From Schlesneria sp. (GTDB lineage Bacteria > Planctomycetota > Planctomycetia > Planctomycetales > Planctomycetaceae): 7,806 nucleotides of DNA. Where the stretch lies: assembly GCA_025353525.1 (NCBI GenBank), contig JANXOO010000638.1, forward strand, positions 1 through 7,806. The letters run 5' to 3'. Positions 1-6,178 of the stretch are shown one piece after another. The position numbers were made by a program, and so were the translations under genes. The number at the start of each line of letters is the position of its first letter. Position 1 is the stretch's first letter. The notes under the pieces are model-generated. The model had not been told where the DNA came from, did not search any database, and saw nothing but the letters and a program-made list of their open reading frames with translations.

Positions 1-1
1 T

Positions 2-100
2 GAGAAGGTCAGCAAAACGATCAACGTCGCTGAGAAGTATCAAGAACGAGACTATTACGATGATTTTTCCGATTCGCAAAGAAAAGTGCACCAAGGGTGA
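2..100 (+). CDS. Possible C-terminal tail of an upstream gene (partial)
   Basis: Frame 2 is open from the window edge to a TGA at 98-100 and would encode 32 residues of a hydrophilic, charged tail (KYQERDYYDDFSDSQRK). The stop falls inside the left arm of the intrinsic terminator at 93-121, which is where a gene end would be expected. I do not recognise the protein. Frame 3 is also open, to a TAA near 135-137, but it would run through the terminator hairpin, so frame 2 is preferred. With so little sequence this could be chance. Confidence 0.35.
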   Translation, partial: EKVSKTINVAEKYQERDYYDDFSDSQRKVHQG

Positions 101-121
101 TGCGGACCGGTCACCCTTTTT
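93..121 (+). terminator. Rho-independent terminator
   Basis: A perfect 8-base-pair stem (AAGGGTGA at 93-100 pairing with TCACCCTT at 111-118) encloses a 10-base loop and runs straight into a T tract (117-121). This is the classic intrinsic terminator form for the + strand. It would close a gene entering from the left and insulate the YqcI/YcgG-DUF1989 unit that starts about 90 bases further on. Confidence 0.8.
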
Positions 122-196
122 GCTGAAAGATCAGTAACCAGGGGTTCGATCAACCACGATCTCGAACTGATTTAAACATTTTGCGATGATTATCGC

Positions 197-204
197 GAGA
201 GGGG
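197..204 (+). promoter_or_regulatory. Ribosome binding site deciding a GTG start
   Basis: GAGAGGGG lies 8 bases before a GTG at 213. The upstream in-frame ATG at 186 has only AT-rich sequence before it and no purine-rich Shine-Dalgarno. This favours GTG 213 as the start of the YqcI/YcgG-family gene. Confidence 0.6.
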
Positions 205-212
205 CATCGATT

Positions 213-1046
213 GTGCCGGACAAACGAATCAATCCGTTCGATACACCATTCGCCAAGCAGCATAGTGCATATTTTAGGATTCAAGATGAGAAACCCGTTC
301 TCGTGGCTGATCCCACTCATCCGACGGATCTTTTTGCGTCGGCGGTCGCGGGTGCATTTCGAGGATTCATTCGCGCCCCGCAATTTCCGTGTGTGGGCGC
401 CAAAAGTGCCGTGATGCACGAGAACTATTGGTTGGGGATCTATCCTCGCCTGGGTTCCGCAGAGGCGACTGCGGGCTTAGCGTGCGATTTGTTTACCTTT
501 ATTCAGGAATTGACTGACACCGCAGACGATAATTTCAAGACATTCATCGCGTGTTTTCGCGAGCCCACAGATGCCGATGAGCTCGCATTTGAACGATTGC
601 TCTGGACGGAACTTCAGAAATTGAACATTAAGGACGCCCCCCACTTTGAATGGGATAAGTCTGTCAGTAGTGATCCAGAAAGTCCTCATTTCGCCTTTAG
701 TTTTGCCGAAAATGCTTTTTTCGTCGTTGGTCTTCATCCGCACAGTTCACGGGAGGCTCGAAAGTTTCCGTGGCCATGCCTGGTTTTTAATTCGCATGCG
801 CAGTTCGACCATCTTAAGGCGGAAGGAAATTGGGAACGACTCCAGACCGTGATTCGTGAGCGAGATCAGCAGCTGCAGGGAACGATCAACCCGACCTTGG
901 CGGAATTTGGAATAAGCACCGAAGCACGGCAGTACTCCGGGCGACAAATTGAGTCCGAATGGAAACCCCCTTTCCATGCCACTTCGCCACAGGAATTGAG
1001 ACTTCCCTCGTCTTCGCCCAAACGCAACGCAACCCATCGCGAATAG
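213..1046 (+). CDS. YqcI/YcgG-family protein, putative heme-dependent N-hydroxylase
   Basis: The protein is 277 residues from the GTG at 213, chosen for its strong ribosome binding site; the ATG at 186 would add nine residues. Family hallmarks seen, numbered from GTG 213, are FPCVGAKSA (about 58-66), GLHPHSSREARKF (about 173-185), LVFNSHAQFDHL (about 190-201) and FGISTEARQYSGR (about 232-244). There is no signal peptide or membrane segment, so it is probably cytoplasmic. Established family knowledge: GntA of guanitoxin biosynthesis, a heme-dependent guanidine N-hydroxylase, belongs to this family. Most members are uncharacterised, so the substrate here is inferred only. The segment I remember as ending WKCPF reads WKPPF here, and about 23 polar residues follow it. 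A DUF1989 gene starts 16 bases downstream, implying co-transcription. Family assignment is firm and function is not. Confidence 0.9.
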   Translation: MPDKRINPFDTPFAKQHSAYFRIQDEKPVLVADPTHPTDLFASAVAGAFRGFIRAPQFPCVGAKSAVMHENYWLGIYPRLGSAEATAGLACDLFTFIQELTDTADDNFKTFIACFREPTDADELAFERLLWTELQKLNIKDAPHFEWDKSVSSDPESPHFAFSFAENAFFVVGLHPHSSREARKFPWPCLVFNSHAQFDHLKAEGNWERLQTVIRERDQQLQGTINPTLAEFGISTEARQYSGRQIESEWKPPFHATSPQELRLPSSSPKRNATHRE

Positions 1047-1050
1047 TTCC

Positions 1051-1056
1051 AGAGGA
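1051..1056 (+). promoter_or_regulatory. Ribosome binding site of the DUF1989 gene
   Basis: AGAGGA sits in the 16-base gap between the two genes, 6 bases before the ATG at 1063. It fixes that start and supports independent translation of the second gene from a shared transcript. Confidence 0.7.
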
Positions 1057-1062
1057 CGCCCC

Positions 1063-1692
1063 ATGACGAAATCGCTCGTGCGTATTCCACCCCAGACCGG
1101 GACCGCCTTCCTGTTAACCGTCGGAGATCGACTGCGGATTGTCGATCCCCAGGGCGAACAAGTTTCGGATTTGATTGCATTCGCTCTCGCTGATCAACGT
1201 GAGTGGTTATCGGCTGGCCGCTCGATTGACTACGCCAACAAAATTTATCTGACGACGGGCAGCGTTCTTTATTCGAACCGTAGTCGTCCGATGTTGACAA
1301 TTGAGAGAGATGACGTCGGCAGACACGATTTTCTGCTGACGCCGTGTAGTCCAGAAACTTTTCAAATCCTCTACCGCCACCAGGGACACCATCTGAGTTG
1401 CTTCGAGAATCTGGTCAATGCATTGGCTAAGTTTGAAATCCCGCCCGATTCCATTCCTACAACATTCAATGTTTTCATGAACGTTGAAATCGATTCGGAA
1501 GGCCAACTGACAATCGGCCCACCGCGATCAAAACCCGGTGAATCAATTGTTTTTCGCGCGGAAATGGATCTCATCATAGGACTCACTGCCTGCTCTGCGG
1601 AATTGTCCAACAATTACCGCTTCAAACCGATTGACTATGAAATCATCACCGGTCCGATTGAAGCGACTCGCGAGAAACGCTCGGCTGATTGA
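1063..1692 (+). CDS. DUF1989 (urea carboxylase-associated family) protein, putative deiminase
   Basis: This 209-residue protein matches the DUF1989 family across its length. Seen motifs: [16 protein letters not shown] (21-36), [10 protein letters not shown] (69-78), [12 protein letters not shown] (86-97), a Cys at 113 followed by ENL, FNVFMN (135-140), [12 protein letters not shown] (158-169) and TACS (175-178). His88, Cys95, Cys113 and Cys177 are candidate metal or catalytic residues. Family knowledge: two DUF1989 proteins next to urea/guanidine carboxylase form carboxyguanidine deiminase (CgdAB). No carboxylase or allophanate hydrolase lies in this window and only one DUF1989 gene is present, so it is probably not a classical CgdA or CgdB. 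Its partner by position is the upstream YqcI/YcgG gene, suggesting hydrolysis of a guanidino or hydroxyguanidino compound. No transmembrane or export signal is visible. No obvious terminator follows. Confidence 0.92.
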   Translation: MTKSLVRIPPQTGTAFLLTVGDRLRIVDPQGEQVSDLIAFALADQREWLSAGRSIDYANKIYLTTGSVLYSNRSRPMLTIERDDVGRHDFLLTPCSPETFQILYRHQGHHLSCFENLVNALAKFEIPPDSIPTTFNVFMNVEIDSEGQLTIGPPRSKPGESIVFRAEMDLIIGLTACSAELSNNYRFKPIDYEIITGPIEATREKRSAD

Positions 1693-1724
1693 GGGCGTCG
1701 AGTTTCCGCCTGGCAAGCATTTTT

Positions 1725-1977
1725 CATCAGGGATTGTGGCTCCACCGGCGTGACCAAGTGGTGATCGAACCCGGCTGCACGGGAGCGGCGGCGGTCATCG
1801 GCCCGCCCCCACCCGGTCAATTCGATCAGCACCATACCCTTCCCCACGACGGTTCACGAATGCGACGGCTCTCCCTGTAGCCGTTCAATTTCGGAAAGCC
1901 GATGTCGAGCAGAGTCACGCGTAAGCGTTCGGCGAACCGTATCTCCGACGGAACTTCGGGGATTTCTATTCTATGAG
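1725..1977 (-). pseudogene. Relic of a response-regulator receiver (REC) domain
   Basis: Read on the minus strand, frame A from about 1977 encodes HRIEIPEVPSEIRFAERLR, then VTLLDIGFPKLNGY around the phosphoacceptor Asp (codon 1906-1904), then [11 protein letters not shown], and soon hits a TGA at 1833-1831. A one-base shift near the CCCC run at 1842-1845 joins it to a second frame reading [29 protein letters not shown] and TPVEP. Together these make the second half of a receiver domain of the type found at the C-terminus of hybrid histidine kinases. The N-terminal acidic pocket is not recognisable; frame A has a stop at 1984. The usual Lys of the KP motif is Thr, and the reading frame runs on without a stop into the 3' end of the DUF1989 gene. 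Truncation at both ends, the frameshift and the lost Lys point to decay rather than a single sequencing error. Confidence 0.75.
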
Positions 1978-2006
1978 GGTTTTATGCCGCACGCGGCCAT
2001 GAATGA

Positions 2007-2086
2007 GGCATTCATCGAAAGTCCGTTTCCGCGGACCGCGATGGAACATCATTCGGTGACTGGCATTCCATCGAAAGTTCAGTTTC
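2007..2086. repeat. Short imperfect direct repeat
   Basis: A 23-base unit at 2007-2029 beginning GGCATTCATCGAAAGT recurs as a 25-base unit at 2062-2086 beginning GGCATTCCATCGAAAGT; both end in GTTTC. The copies differ by two short insertions and a substitution and are 32 bases apart. This lies in the gene-poor stretch between the receiver relic and homoserine dehydrogenase. Function is unknown; it could be remnant coding sequence or a binding site. I see no intact gene between 1978 and 2247 on either strand. Confidence 0.5.
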
Positions 2087-2247
2087 TGCCAATGACGCAT
2101 CCCATGCCGCGCAAAGTATATTTCCGTTTCACGAACGGAGATCGAGAGCATGTCGCGAGCAGCGAGTCAGCGTCAAGACAAAGAGCGAGGTCTGCATGGC
2201 AAATGGCCGACGCTAATGGTGGGAAGCGAAAGGCAACAATTCGCGAT

Positions 2248-3561
2248 TCAGTCGGCAACGGCCAGGACCATTCGTGGCGATCTGACGGATACAAGGCGGT
2301 CCAGGTCCCGTTCGGCAGCGGCGAGGCTGCCTGCCGTTGTCCGATGAGTCATGATAATCAGCGGTACAATCGGAACTGCGGTCGAATTGGCATCGACTTC
2401 GGGGGCTTCCGGCTGAATGACGGTTGCCAGGCTGATTCCGTGGCGTCCCAGAATCCCCGTCACTTCCGCCATCACGTTCGGTCGATCCTCAACCGAGAGT
2501 CGCAGGAAATAGCGACTTGACGCAAGCTGCGAATCGATCAGCGGGAATTCGGGAGTCGTGCGCCACAGGTCAAGCTGATTGAATGTCAGTTGAGCCCGAC
2601 CGATGGCCAGGTCGATGATGTCGGCCGTGACAGCGGATGCCGTCGGCAACTGACCTGCACCTCGACCCGAATACCACACCGTTCCGACAACATCGCCATC
2701 CAGTGAAATCGCATTGAACGGACCGTGGACTTGAGCGAGCGGTCGATCGTTGCGGATCAACGTCGGACGGACGCTCATTTCCAACTTGCCACCGACCAGT
2801 TTCACGCTTGCCATCAGCTTGATGACATAACCCAGTTCGGTGGCATGCCTGATATCGATCTGTTCGAGCTTGTCGATGCCGGAGACGTGAAAATCGTTGG
2901 CGGTGACTTTTGTGCCGAACGACAGTTGAGCCAGAATCCCGAGTTTTTGTGCAGCATCGGTGCCATTCACATCGAGTGTCGGATCGACTTCTGCATAGCC
3001 GAGTTTCTGAGCATCTTGCAGAGCGTCGTTGTAGGACTGATTTCGAACCAGCATTTCCGTCAGGATGTAATTGGTTGTGCCGTTCAAAATGGCCTGAATT
3101 CCAACGATTTGATTGGCCGCCATCGATTGACCGACAGCCGCAATAATTGGAATCCCGCCTGCGACAGCCGCTTCAAAGCAAACCGTTCTTCCGCACCGTT
3201 TGGCGGCAGCAAAAATCTCGTCGCCATGCTGACACAGAAGTGCCTTGTTCGCCGTCACGACATCTTTTCCTGCTTCAAGAAGTGCAAGCAGGACTTCCCG
3301 TGCGGGATGAATCCCGCCCATCAATTCCACGGCGACCTGAATTTTCGGATCACGAATGACCGACTGCAGATCGTCGGTCAAAACACCCGGTAGCAACGTC
3401 ACATCGCGGGCTTTTTTCAGGTTGCGAACAACGGCCCGACAGATTTCGATCGGTCGACCGGCTCGCTGTTTGATTCGTTCGGGATGTTGCGTCAGGATCC
3501 GGGCGACGCCTGTTCCAACGTTGCCCAGACCGATGATCGCAATTTGCAAAGGAACTGTCAT
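2248..3561 (-). CDS. hom: Homoserine dehydrogenase with C-terminal ACT domain
   Basis: It catalyses NAD(P)H-dependent reduction of aspartate semialdehyde to homoserine, the branch leading to threonine and methionine, in the cytoplasm. The 437 residues match the usual monofunctional length. Seen: a Rossmann glycine motif IGLGNVGTG (10-18), VVTANKALL (101-109), ILNGTTNYIL (158-167), the catalytic stretch DVNGTDAAQKL (197-207) with Asp202 and Lys206, and YSGRGAG (297-303). Residues from about 349 form an ACT domain (FLRLSVEDRPNVMAEVTGIL), known in this family for allosteric control by threonine. The ATG at 3561 is preceded by AGGA with a 7-base spacer; an in-frame TTG at 3606 has no such support. 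No aspartokinase is fused. It is transcribed divergently from mqnA and appears monocistronic here. I see no clear terminator after its stop. Confidence 0.97.
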   Translation of the reverse strand: MTVPLQIAIIGLGNVGTGVARILTQHPERIKQRAGRPIEICRAVVRNLKKARDVTLLPGVLTDDLQSVIRDPKIQVAVELMGGIHPAREVLLALLEAGKDVVTANKALLCQHGDEIFAAAKRCGRTVCFEAAVAGGIPIIAAVGQSMAANQIVGIQAILNGTTNYILTEMLVRNQSYNDALQDAQKLGYAEVDPTLDVNGTDAAQKLGILAQLSFGTKVTANDFHVSGIDKLEQIDIRHATELGYVIKLMASVKLVGGKLEMSVRPTLIRNDRPLAQVHGPFNAISLDGDVVGTVWYSGRGAGQLPTASAVTADIIDLAIGRAQLTFNQLDLWRTTPEFPLIDSQLASSRYFLRLSVEDRPNVMAEVTGILGRHGISLATVIQPEAPEVDANSTAVPIVPLIIMTHRTTAGSLAAAERDLDRLVSVRSPRMVLAVAD

Positions 3562-4051
3562 GAATTCGTCCTGACCTGTATCGAAATTGAAACGTATCAC
3601 TGGCAAAAACCTGGTGCGGCATGACGTAGGACGGCGCCATTTAACGGTCGATGAAACCCAAAATTGACGCCGTCTGGATCGCCTGTCGGATGTTTTTTTG
3701 TTTTTCGAACTTGTCCTTCCCGACTCGACCCGTTAAATCCTGGTTCCCGGAACGGTTATAATGCCGCACGAATGAATTGGTGAATTGCATCCGGTTGACC
3801 TTCGCCCAGGCGTCTCACGTCGAAAGACGGTCCGGCGTTGTCAGCGGAAACCGGCTTTTGGCGAAAGACTCATTCAGGGTTGCGAGCAGTATATTTCGTT
3901 GTCAGGCGAATCAGGACGACGCATCCTAATCGCCAATTTGCGGGATTACCAATACGACGGAATCATGAAAAATCGACACGCAACACTGCAAAGGCGAGAC
4001 TCGACCGAAAAGCGGCGGTCTCTGCCGGTCAGGCGAAATTACGGAACGACG
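3562..4051. other. Divergent intergenic region between hom and mqnA
   Basis: This 490-base gap must hold the promoters of both genes. The only strong element I see is a perfect TATAAT on the + strand at 3757-3762. Complementary arms GACGGCG (3630-3636) and CGCCGTC (3668-3674), 31 bases apart, lie in the probable hom leader, near an A/T-rich run (about 3692-3706). The stretch 3776-4051 is open in frame with mqnA and rich in Arg codons, but it resembles no known domain. I recognise no riboswitch. Confidence 0.6.
3733..3762 (+). promoter_or_regulatory. Putative sigma-70-type promoter for mqnA-mqnC
   Basis: A consensus -10 box TATAAT occupies 3757-3762. The best-spaced -35 candidate, TTAAAT at 3733-3738 (18-base spacer), is weak, matching TTGACA at only three positions. 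Transcription would begin near 3769, giving a leader of about 280 bases if mqnA starts at 4052. Confidence 0.5.
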
Positions 4052-4927
4052 ATGCCGGAAACGACTTTACGGATTGGTGCGGTCAGTTATCTCAACTCCA
4101 AACCGCTTGTAGAGGGATTGGCAGAACTGCTGCCAAACTCCGAAATCAGACTCGATTTCCCCAGCCGACTGGCAGACGACCTGGCATCCGGCCAACTCGA
4201 TTTGGCTCTGGTCCCCAGTATCGAATATGCCCGAGGCGAGAACTACAGGATTGTCTCAAACGCGTGCGTGGCCGCTCACGGTCCCGTTTTGAGTGTCAAA
4301 CTCTACAGTCGAGTTCCGTGGGGCGAGATTCGGTCGCTGGCTCTGGATGAGGGATCGCGGACGAGCGCCACTCTTGCTCGAATCATGCTCGCCGAACGAC
4401 ACGGAGTTTATCCGGCGCTCGAACCATTGCCTCTGAACCACCGGACCGAAGACACGACTGCCGATGCCATTCTTCTGATTGGCGACCGGGCGATCCTGCC
4501 TCCAAACGAACAATTCCAGGGGACATGGGATCTGGGCCAGGAATGGTTCGAATGGACGGGACTGCCATTCGTTTTTGCGATGTGGGTCGCCAATGATCGC
4601 AGCGGTGTTCGGGCGGACGACCTTGAAACTGTCGCCACGGCACTCGGTCAATCCCGTGATTTTGGCGTGGCTCGTCTGGACCAGATCGCTCGTCGCGAAG
4701 CGCCGTTGTTGGGACTCTCGTTTCCGACAACATTCAGTTATTTGTCCGTAAACCTTCAGTTTCATCTCGGAGATGCTGAACGAAGCGGGCTCAAACTGTT
4801 CTACGACCTGGCGTCGGGAATGGGGTTGGCTCCGGAAGGTGTCGGGCTCTCGTTCGTGACATCGAACAATTCCAGTAACACGGCGAATTCGAACGCTGCA
4901 TTAAAGATATCGAGGCACGTGCCTTGA
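4052..4927 (+). CDS. mqnA: Chorismate dehydratase MqnA (futalosine pathway)
   Basis: MqnA dehydrates chorismate to 3-[(1-carboxyvinyl)oxy]benzoate, the first committed step of futalosine-dependent menaquinone synthesis. From the ATG at 4052 it has 291 residues, close to the family norm. Seen motifs: RIGAVSYLNSKPLVEGL near the N-terminus, DLASGQLDLALVPSIEYARG, SNACVAAHGPVLSVKLYSR, SLALDEGSRTSATLARIML, ADAILLIGDRAI and WFEWTGLPFVFAMWV. These are the conserved blocks of this periplasmic-binding-protein-like fold, but no signal peptide is present, as expected for a cytoplasmic enzyme. The start was placed where homologues begin, with GGAA a few bases upstream. The frame stays open for about 90 further codons, so an ATG at 3965 or earlier starts are formally possible. 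Its TGA overlaps the TTG of mqnC. Confidence 0.96.
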   Translation: MPETTLRIGAVSYLNSKPLVEGLAELLPNSEIRLDFPSRLADDLASGQLDLALVPSIEYARGENYRIVSNACVAAHGPVLSVKLYSRVPWGEIRSLALDEGSRTSATLARIMLAERHGVYPALEPLPLNHRTEDTTADAILLIGDRAILPPNEQFQGTWDLGQEWFEWTGLPFVFAMWVANDRSGVRADDLETVATALGQSRDFGVARLDQIARREAPLLGLSFPTTFSYLSVNLQFHLGDAERSGLKLFYDLASGMGLAPEGVGLSFVTSNNSSNTANSNAALKISRHVP

Positions 4928-6081
4928 ACAAGATCCACAATCCAATCGAAATCGGGGAAAAGAACGTGTCTGCTGAAGTGCACCGCTTGCTGGAAAAAGC
5001 CGTAGCCGGGGAGCGACTTTCTCCTGTAGAAGGTTTGCGGATTCTCGAATCTCACGACCTTGTGGCGATTGGTGAAGCGGCCGACGTCGTTACAAAACGG
5101 TTGCATCCGGAACCGTTTCGCACATTTAACATCGACCGGAACATCAACTACACGAACGTCTGCTCTGCCGTTTGTGATTTCTGTGCGTTTTTTCGCCGAC
5201 CGAAAAGTCCCGAAGGATACGTACTGGATAAAGAGACCATCTACAAAAAGATCGAAGAGACCGTCGCGTTGGGCGGCGACCAGATCCTGATGCAAGGAGG
5301 GATGAATCCCGATCTGCCGCTGGAATGGTACGAAGACTTGCTGAGGTCGCTCAAGGAACGGTTTCCGCAGGTGAATTTGCACTGTTTCTCGCCCCCCGAA
5401 ATTCATGCGCTGCACAAGCTGTCAAAGCTGCCGGTCCGAACGGTGCTACAACGATTGCAAGCTGCAGGACTGGGAAGTTTGCCAGGGGGTGGCGGCGAAA
5501 TCCTCGTCGACCGGGTCCGGAAAGAAATGACACGGGGCAAGTGCATGACCGACGAATGGCTGGGCGTTTGTCGCGAATGGCATCAGCTCGGAGGAAAGGG
5601 TTCCGCCACGATGATGTTCGGCCACATCGAAACGCTGGCCGAGCGAATCGAACACCTTGAACGATTGAGACAACTTCAGGACGAAACAGGCGGCTTCACG
5701 GCCTATATCTGCTGGACGTTCCAGCCCGACCACACGGACATGTCGCACATTCCACCCGTCGGTTCATTCGAATATCTGAAAACGCAGGCCGTTTCGCGGC
5801 TCTATCTGGATAATTTTCCGAATATCCAGTCATCATGGGTGACTCAAGGCGAGAAAATCGGTGGATTGGCCCTGCATTTCGGGGCGAACGACATGGGTTC
5901 GCTGATGATCGAAGAAAATGTCGTCGCCGAAGCGGGAACGGTGCATCACCTGACCCTCGAAACGATCAAGCGACTGATCCGCGAAGCTGGTTATATCCCC
6001 CGTCAGCGTAACGTCTTCTATCAGTACATCGACGACGAACCCGTACCGGATTCCCGCCCCCGGCTTCGGGTTCTCCGGTGA
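4924..6081 (+). CDS. mqnC: Cyclic dehypoxanthine futalosine synthase MqnC (radical SAM)
   Basis: MqnC is a radical SAM enzyme that converts dehypoxanthine futalosine to its cyclic form in menaquinone synthesis. The 385-residue protein shows the cluster-binding motif CSAVCDFC (Cys80, Cys84, Cys87), GGDQILMQGG (117-126), GLGSLPGGGGEILVDRVR (182-199), ATMMFGHIET (228-237), QDETGGFTAYICWTFQPDHT (252-271) and SSWVTQGEKIGGLALHFGAN (303-322). GGGGEILVDRVR and the TAYICWTFQP segment favour MqnC over the related aminofutalosine synthase MqnE. The TTG at 4924 has GAGG 8 bases upstream and overlaps the mqnA stop by four bases, suggesting translational coupling. A GTG at 4966 after GGGGAAAAG is a credible alternative and would give 371 residues. 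Other pathway genes are not in the window. Confidence 0.96.
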   Translation: MNKIHNPIEIGEKNVSAEVHRLLEKAVAGERLSPVEGLRILESHDLVAIGEAADVVTKRLHPEPFRTFNIDRNINYTNVCSAVCDFCAFFRRPKSPEGYVLDKETIYKKIEETVALGGDQILMQGGMNPDLPLEWYEDLLRSLKERFPQVNLHCFSPPEIHALHKLSKLPVRTVLQRLQAAGLGSLPGGGGEILVDRVRKEMTRGKCMTDEWLGVCREWHQLGGKGSATMMFGHIETLAERIEHLERLRQLQDETGGFTAYICWTFQPDHTDMSHIPPVGSFEYLKTQAVSRLYLDNFPNIQSSWVTQGEKIGGLALHFGANDMGSLMIEENVVAEAGTVHHLTLETIKRLIREAGYIPRQRNVFYQYIDDEPVPDSRPRLRVLR

Positions 6082-6085
6082 TTTT

Positions 6086-6170
6086 GTTCAACGACAATCA
6101 AAGGTTGCCTTCACACCGTTCGCTGAAAATCCGCGAGCAGTATAATAGCCGTGAAGGTTTGTCGTTGAAC
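6086..6170. repeat. Long interrupted inverted repeat in the convergent gap
   Basis: Outer arms GTTCAACGACAA (6086-6097) and TTGTCGTTGAAC (6159-6170) are perfectly complementary over 12 bases. Inner arms CCTTCAC (6108-6114) and GTGAAGG (6151-6157) add 7 more, and TCGC/GCGA can pair within the loop. The structure fills most of the 97 bases between the convergent ends of mqnC and the multicopper oxidase, suggesting a shared, bidirectional 3'-end hairpin. Neither side is followed by a T run on its own strand, so it is not a textbook intrinsic terminator. The loop holds a TATAAT at 6141-6146 without a recognisable -35 box. Confidence 0.7.
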
Positions 6171-6178
6171 GTGATCCA

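Noticed and set aside
866..1300. 144-codon minus-strand frame across the YqcI/YcgG-DUF1989 junction
   Set aside because: It is antisense to both supported genes and has no recognisable domain.
1689..1880. 63-codon + frame after the DUF1989 gene
   Set aside because: It overlaps the stretch whose minus strand clearly encodes receiver-domain motifs; the + translation is unrecognisable and lacks a good ribosome binding site.
1984..2520. 178-codon open frame on the + strand
   Set aside because: Its second half is antisense to the strongly supported homoserine dehydrogenase. The translation has no recognisable domain, and the start lies in a gene-poor region.
2725..3393. 222-codon open frame on the + strand
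   Set aside because: It lies entirely antisense to homoserine dehydrogenase, with no domain. It is a shadow of a well-conserved gene.
3561..3606. Upstream TTG start for homoserine dehydrogenase
   Set aside because: The 15 added residues precede the normal N-terminal Rossmann strand, and the ATG at 3561 has a well-placed AGGA.
3838..4350. 170-codon + frame overlapping mqnA
   Set aside because: It overlaps the conserved N-terminal motifs of mqnA in another frame and encodes low-complexity, Arg-rich sequence with no family match.
4801..5415. 204-codon minus-strand frame across mqnA and mqnC
   Set aside because: It is antisense to the radical SAM motif region of mqnC. Long antisense frames are common opposite conserved coding sequence, and no domain is visible.
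6141..6146. TATAAT as a definite promoter
   Set aside because: No acceptable -35 hexamer lies 16-18 bases upstream, and it sits in the loop of an inverted repeat with only antisense sequence downstream. It is kept as a remark under the inverted repeat.
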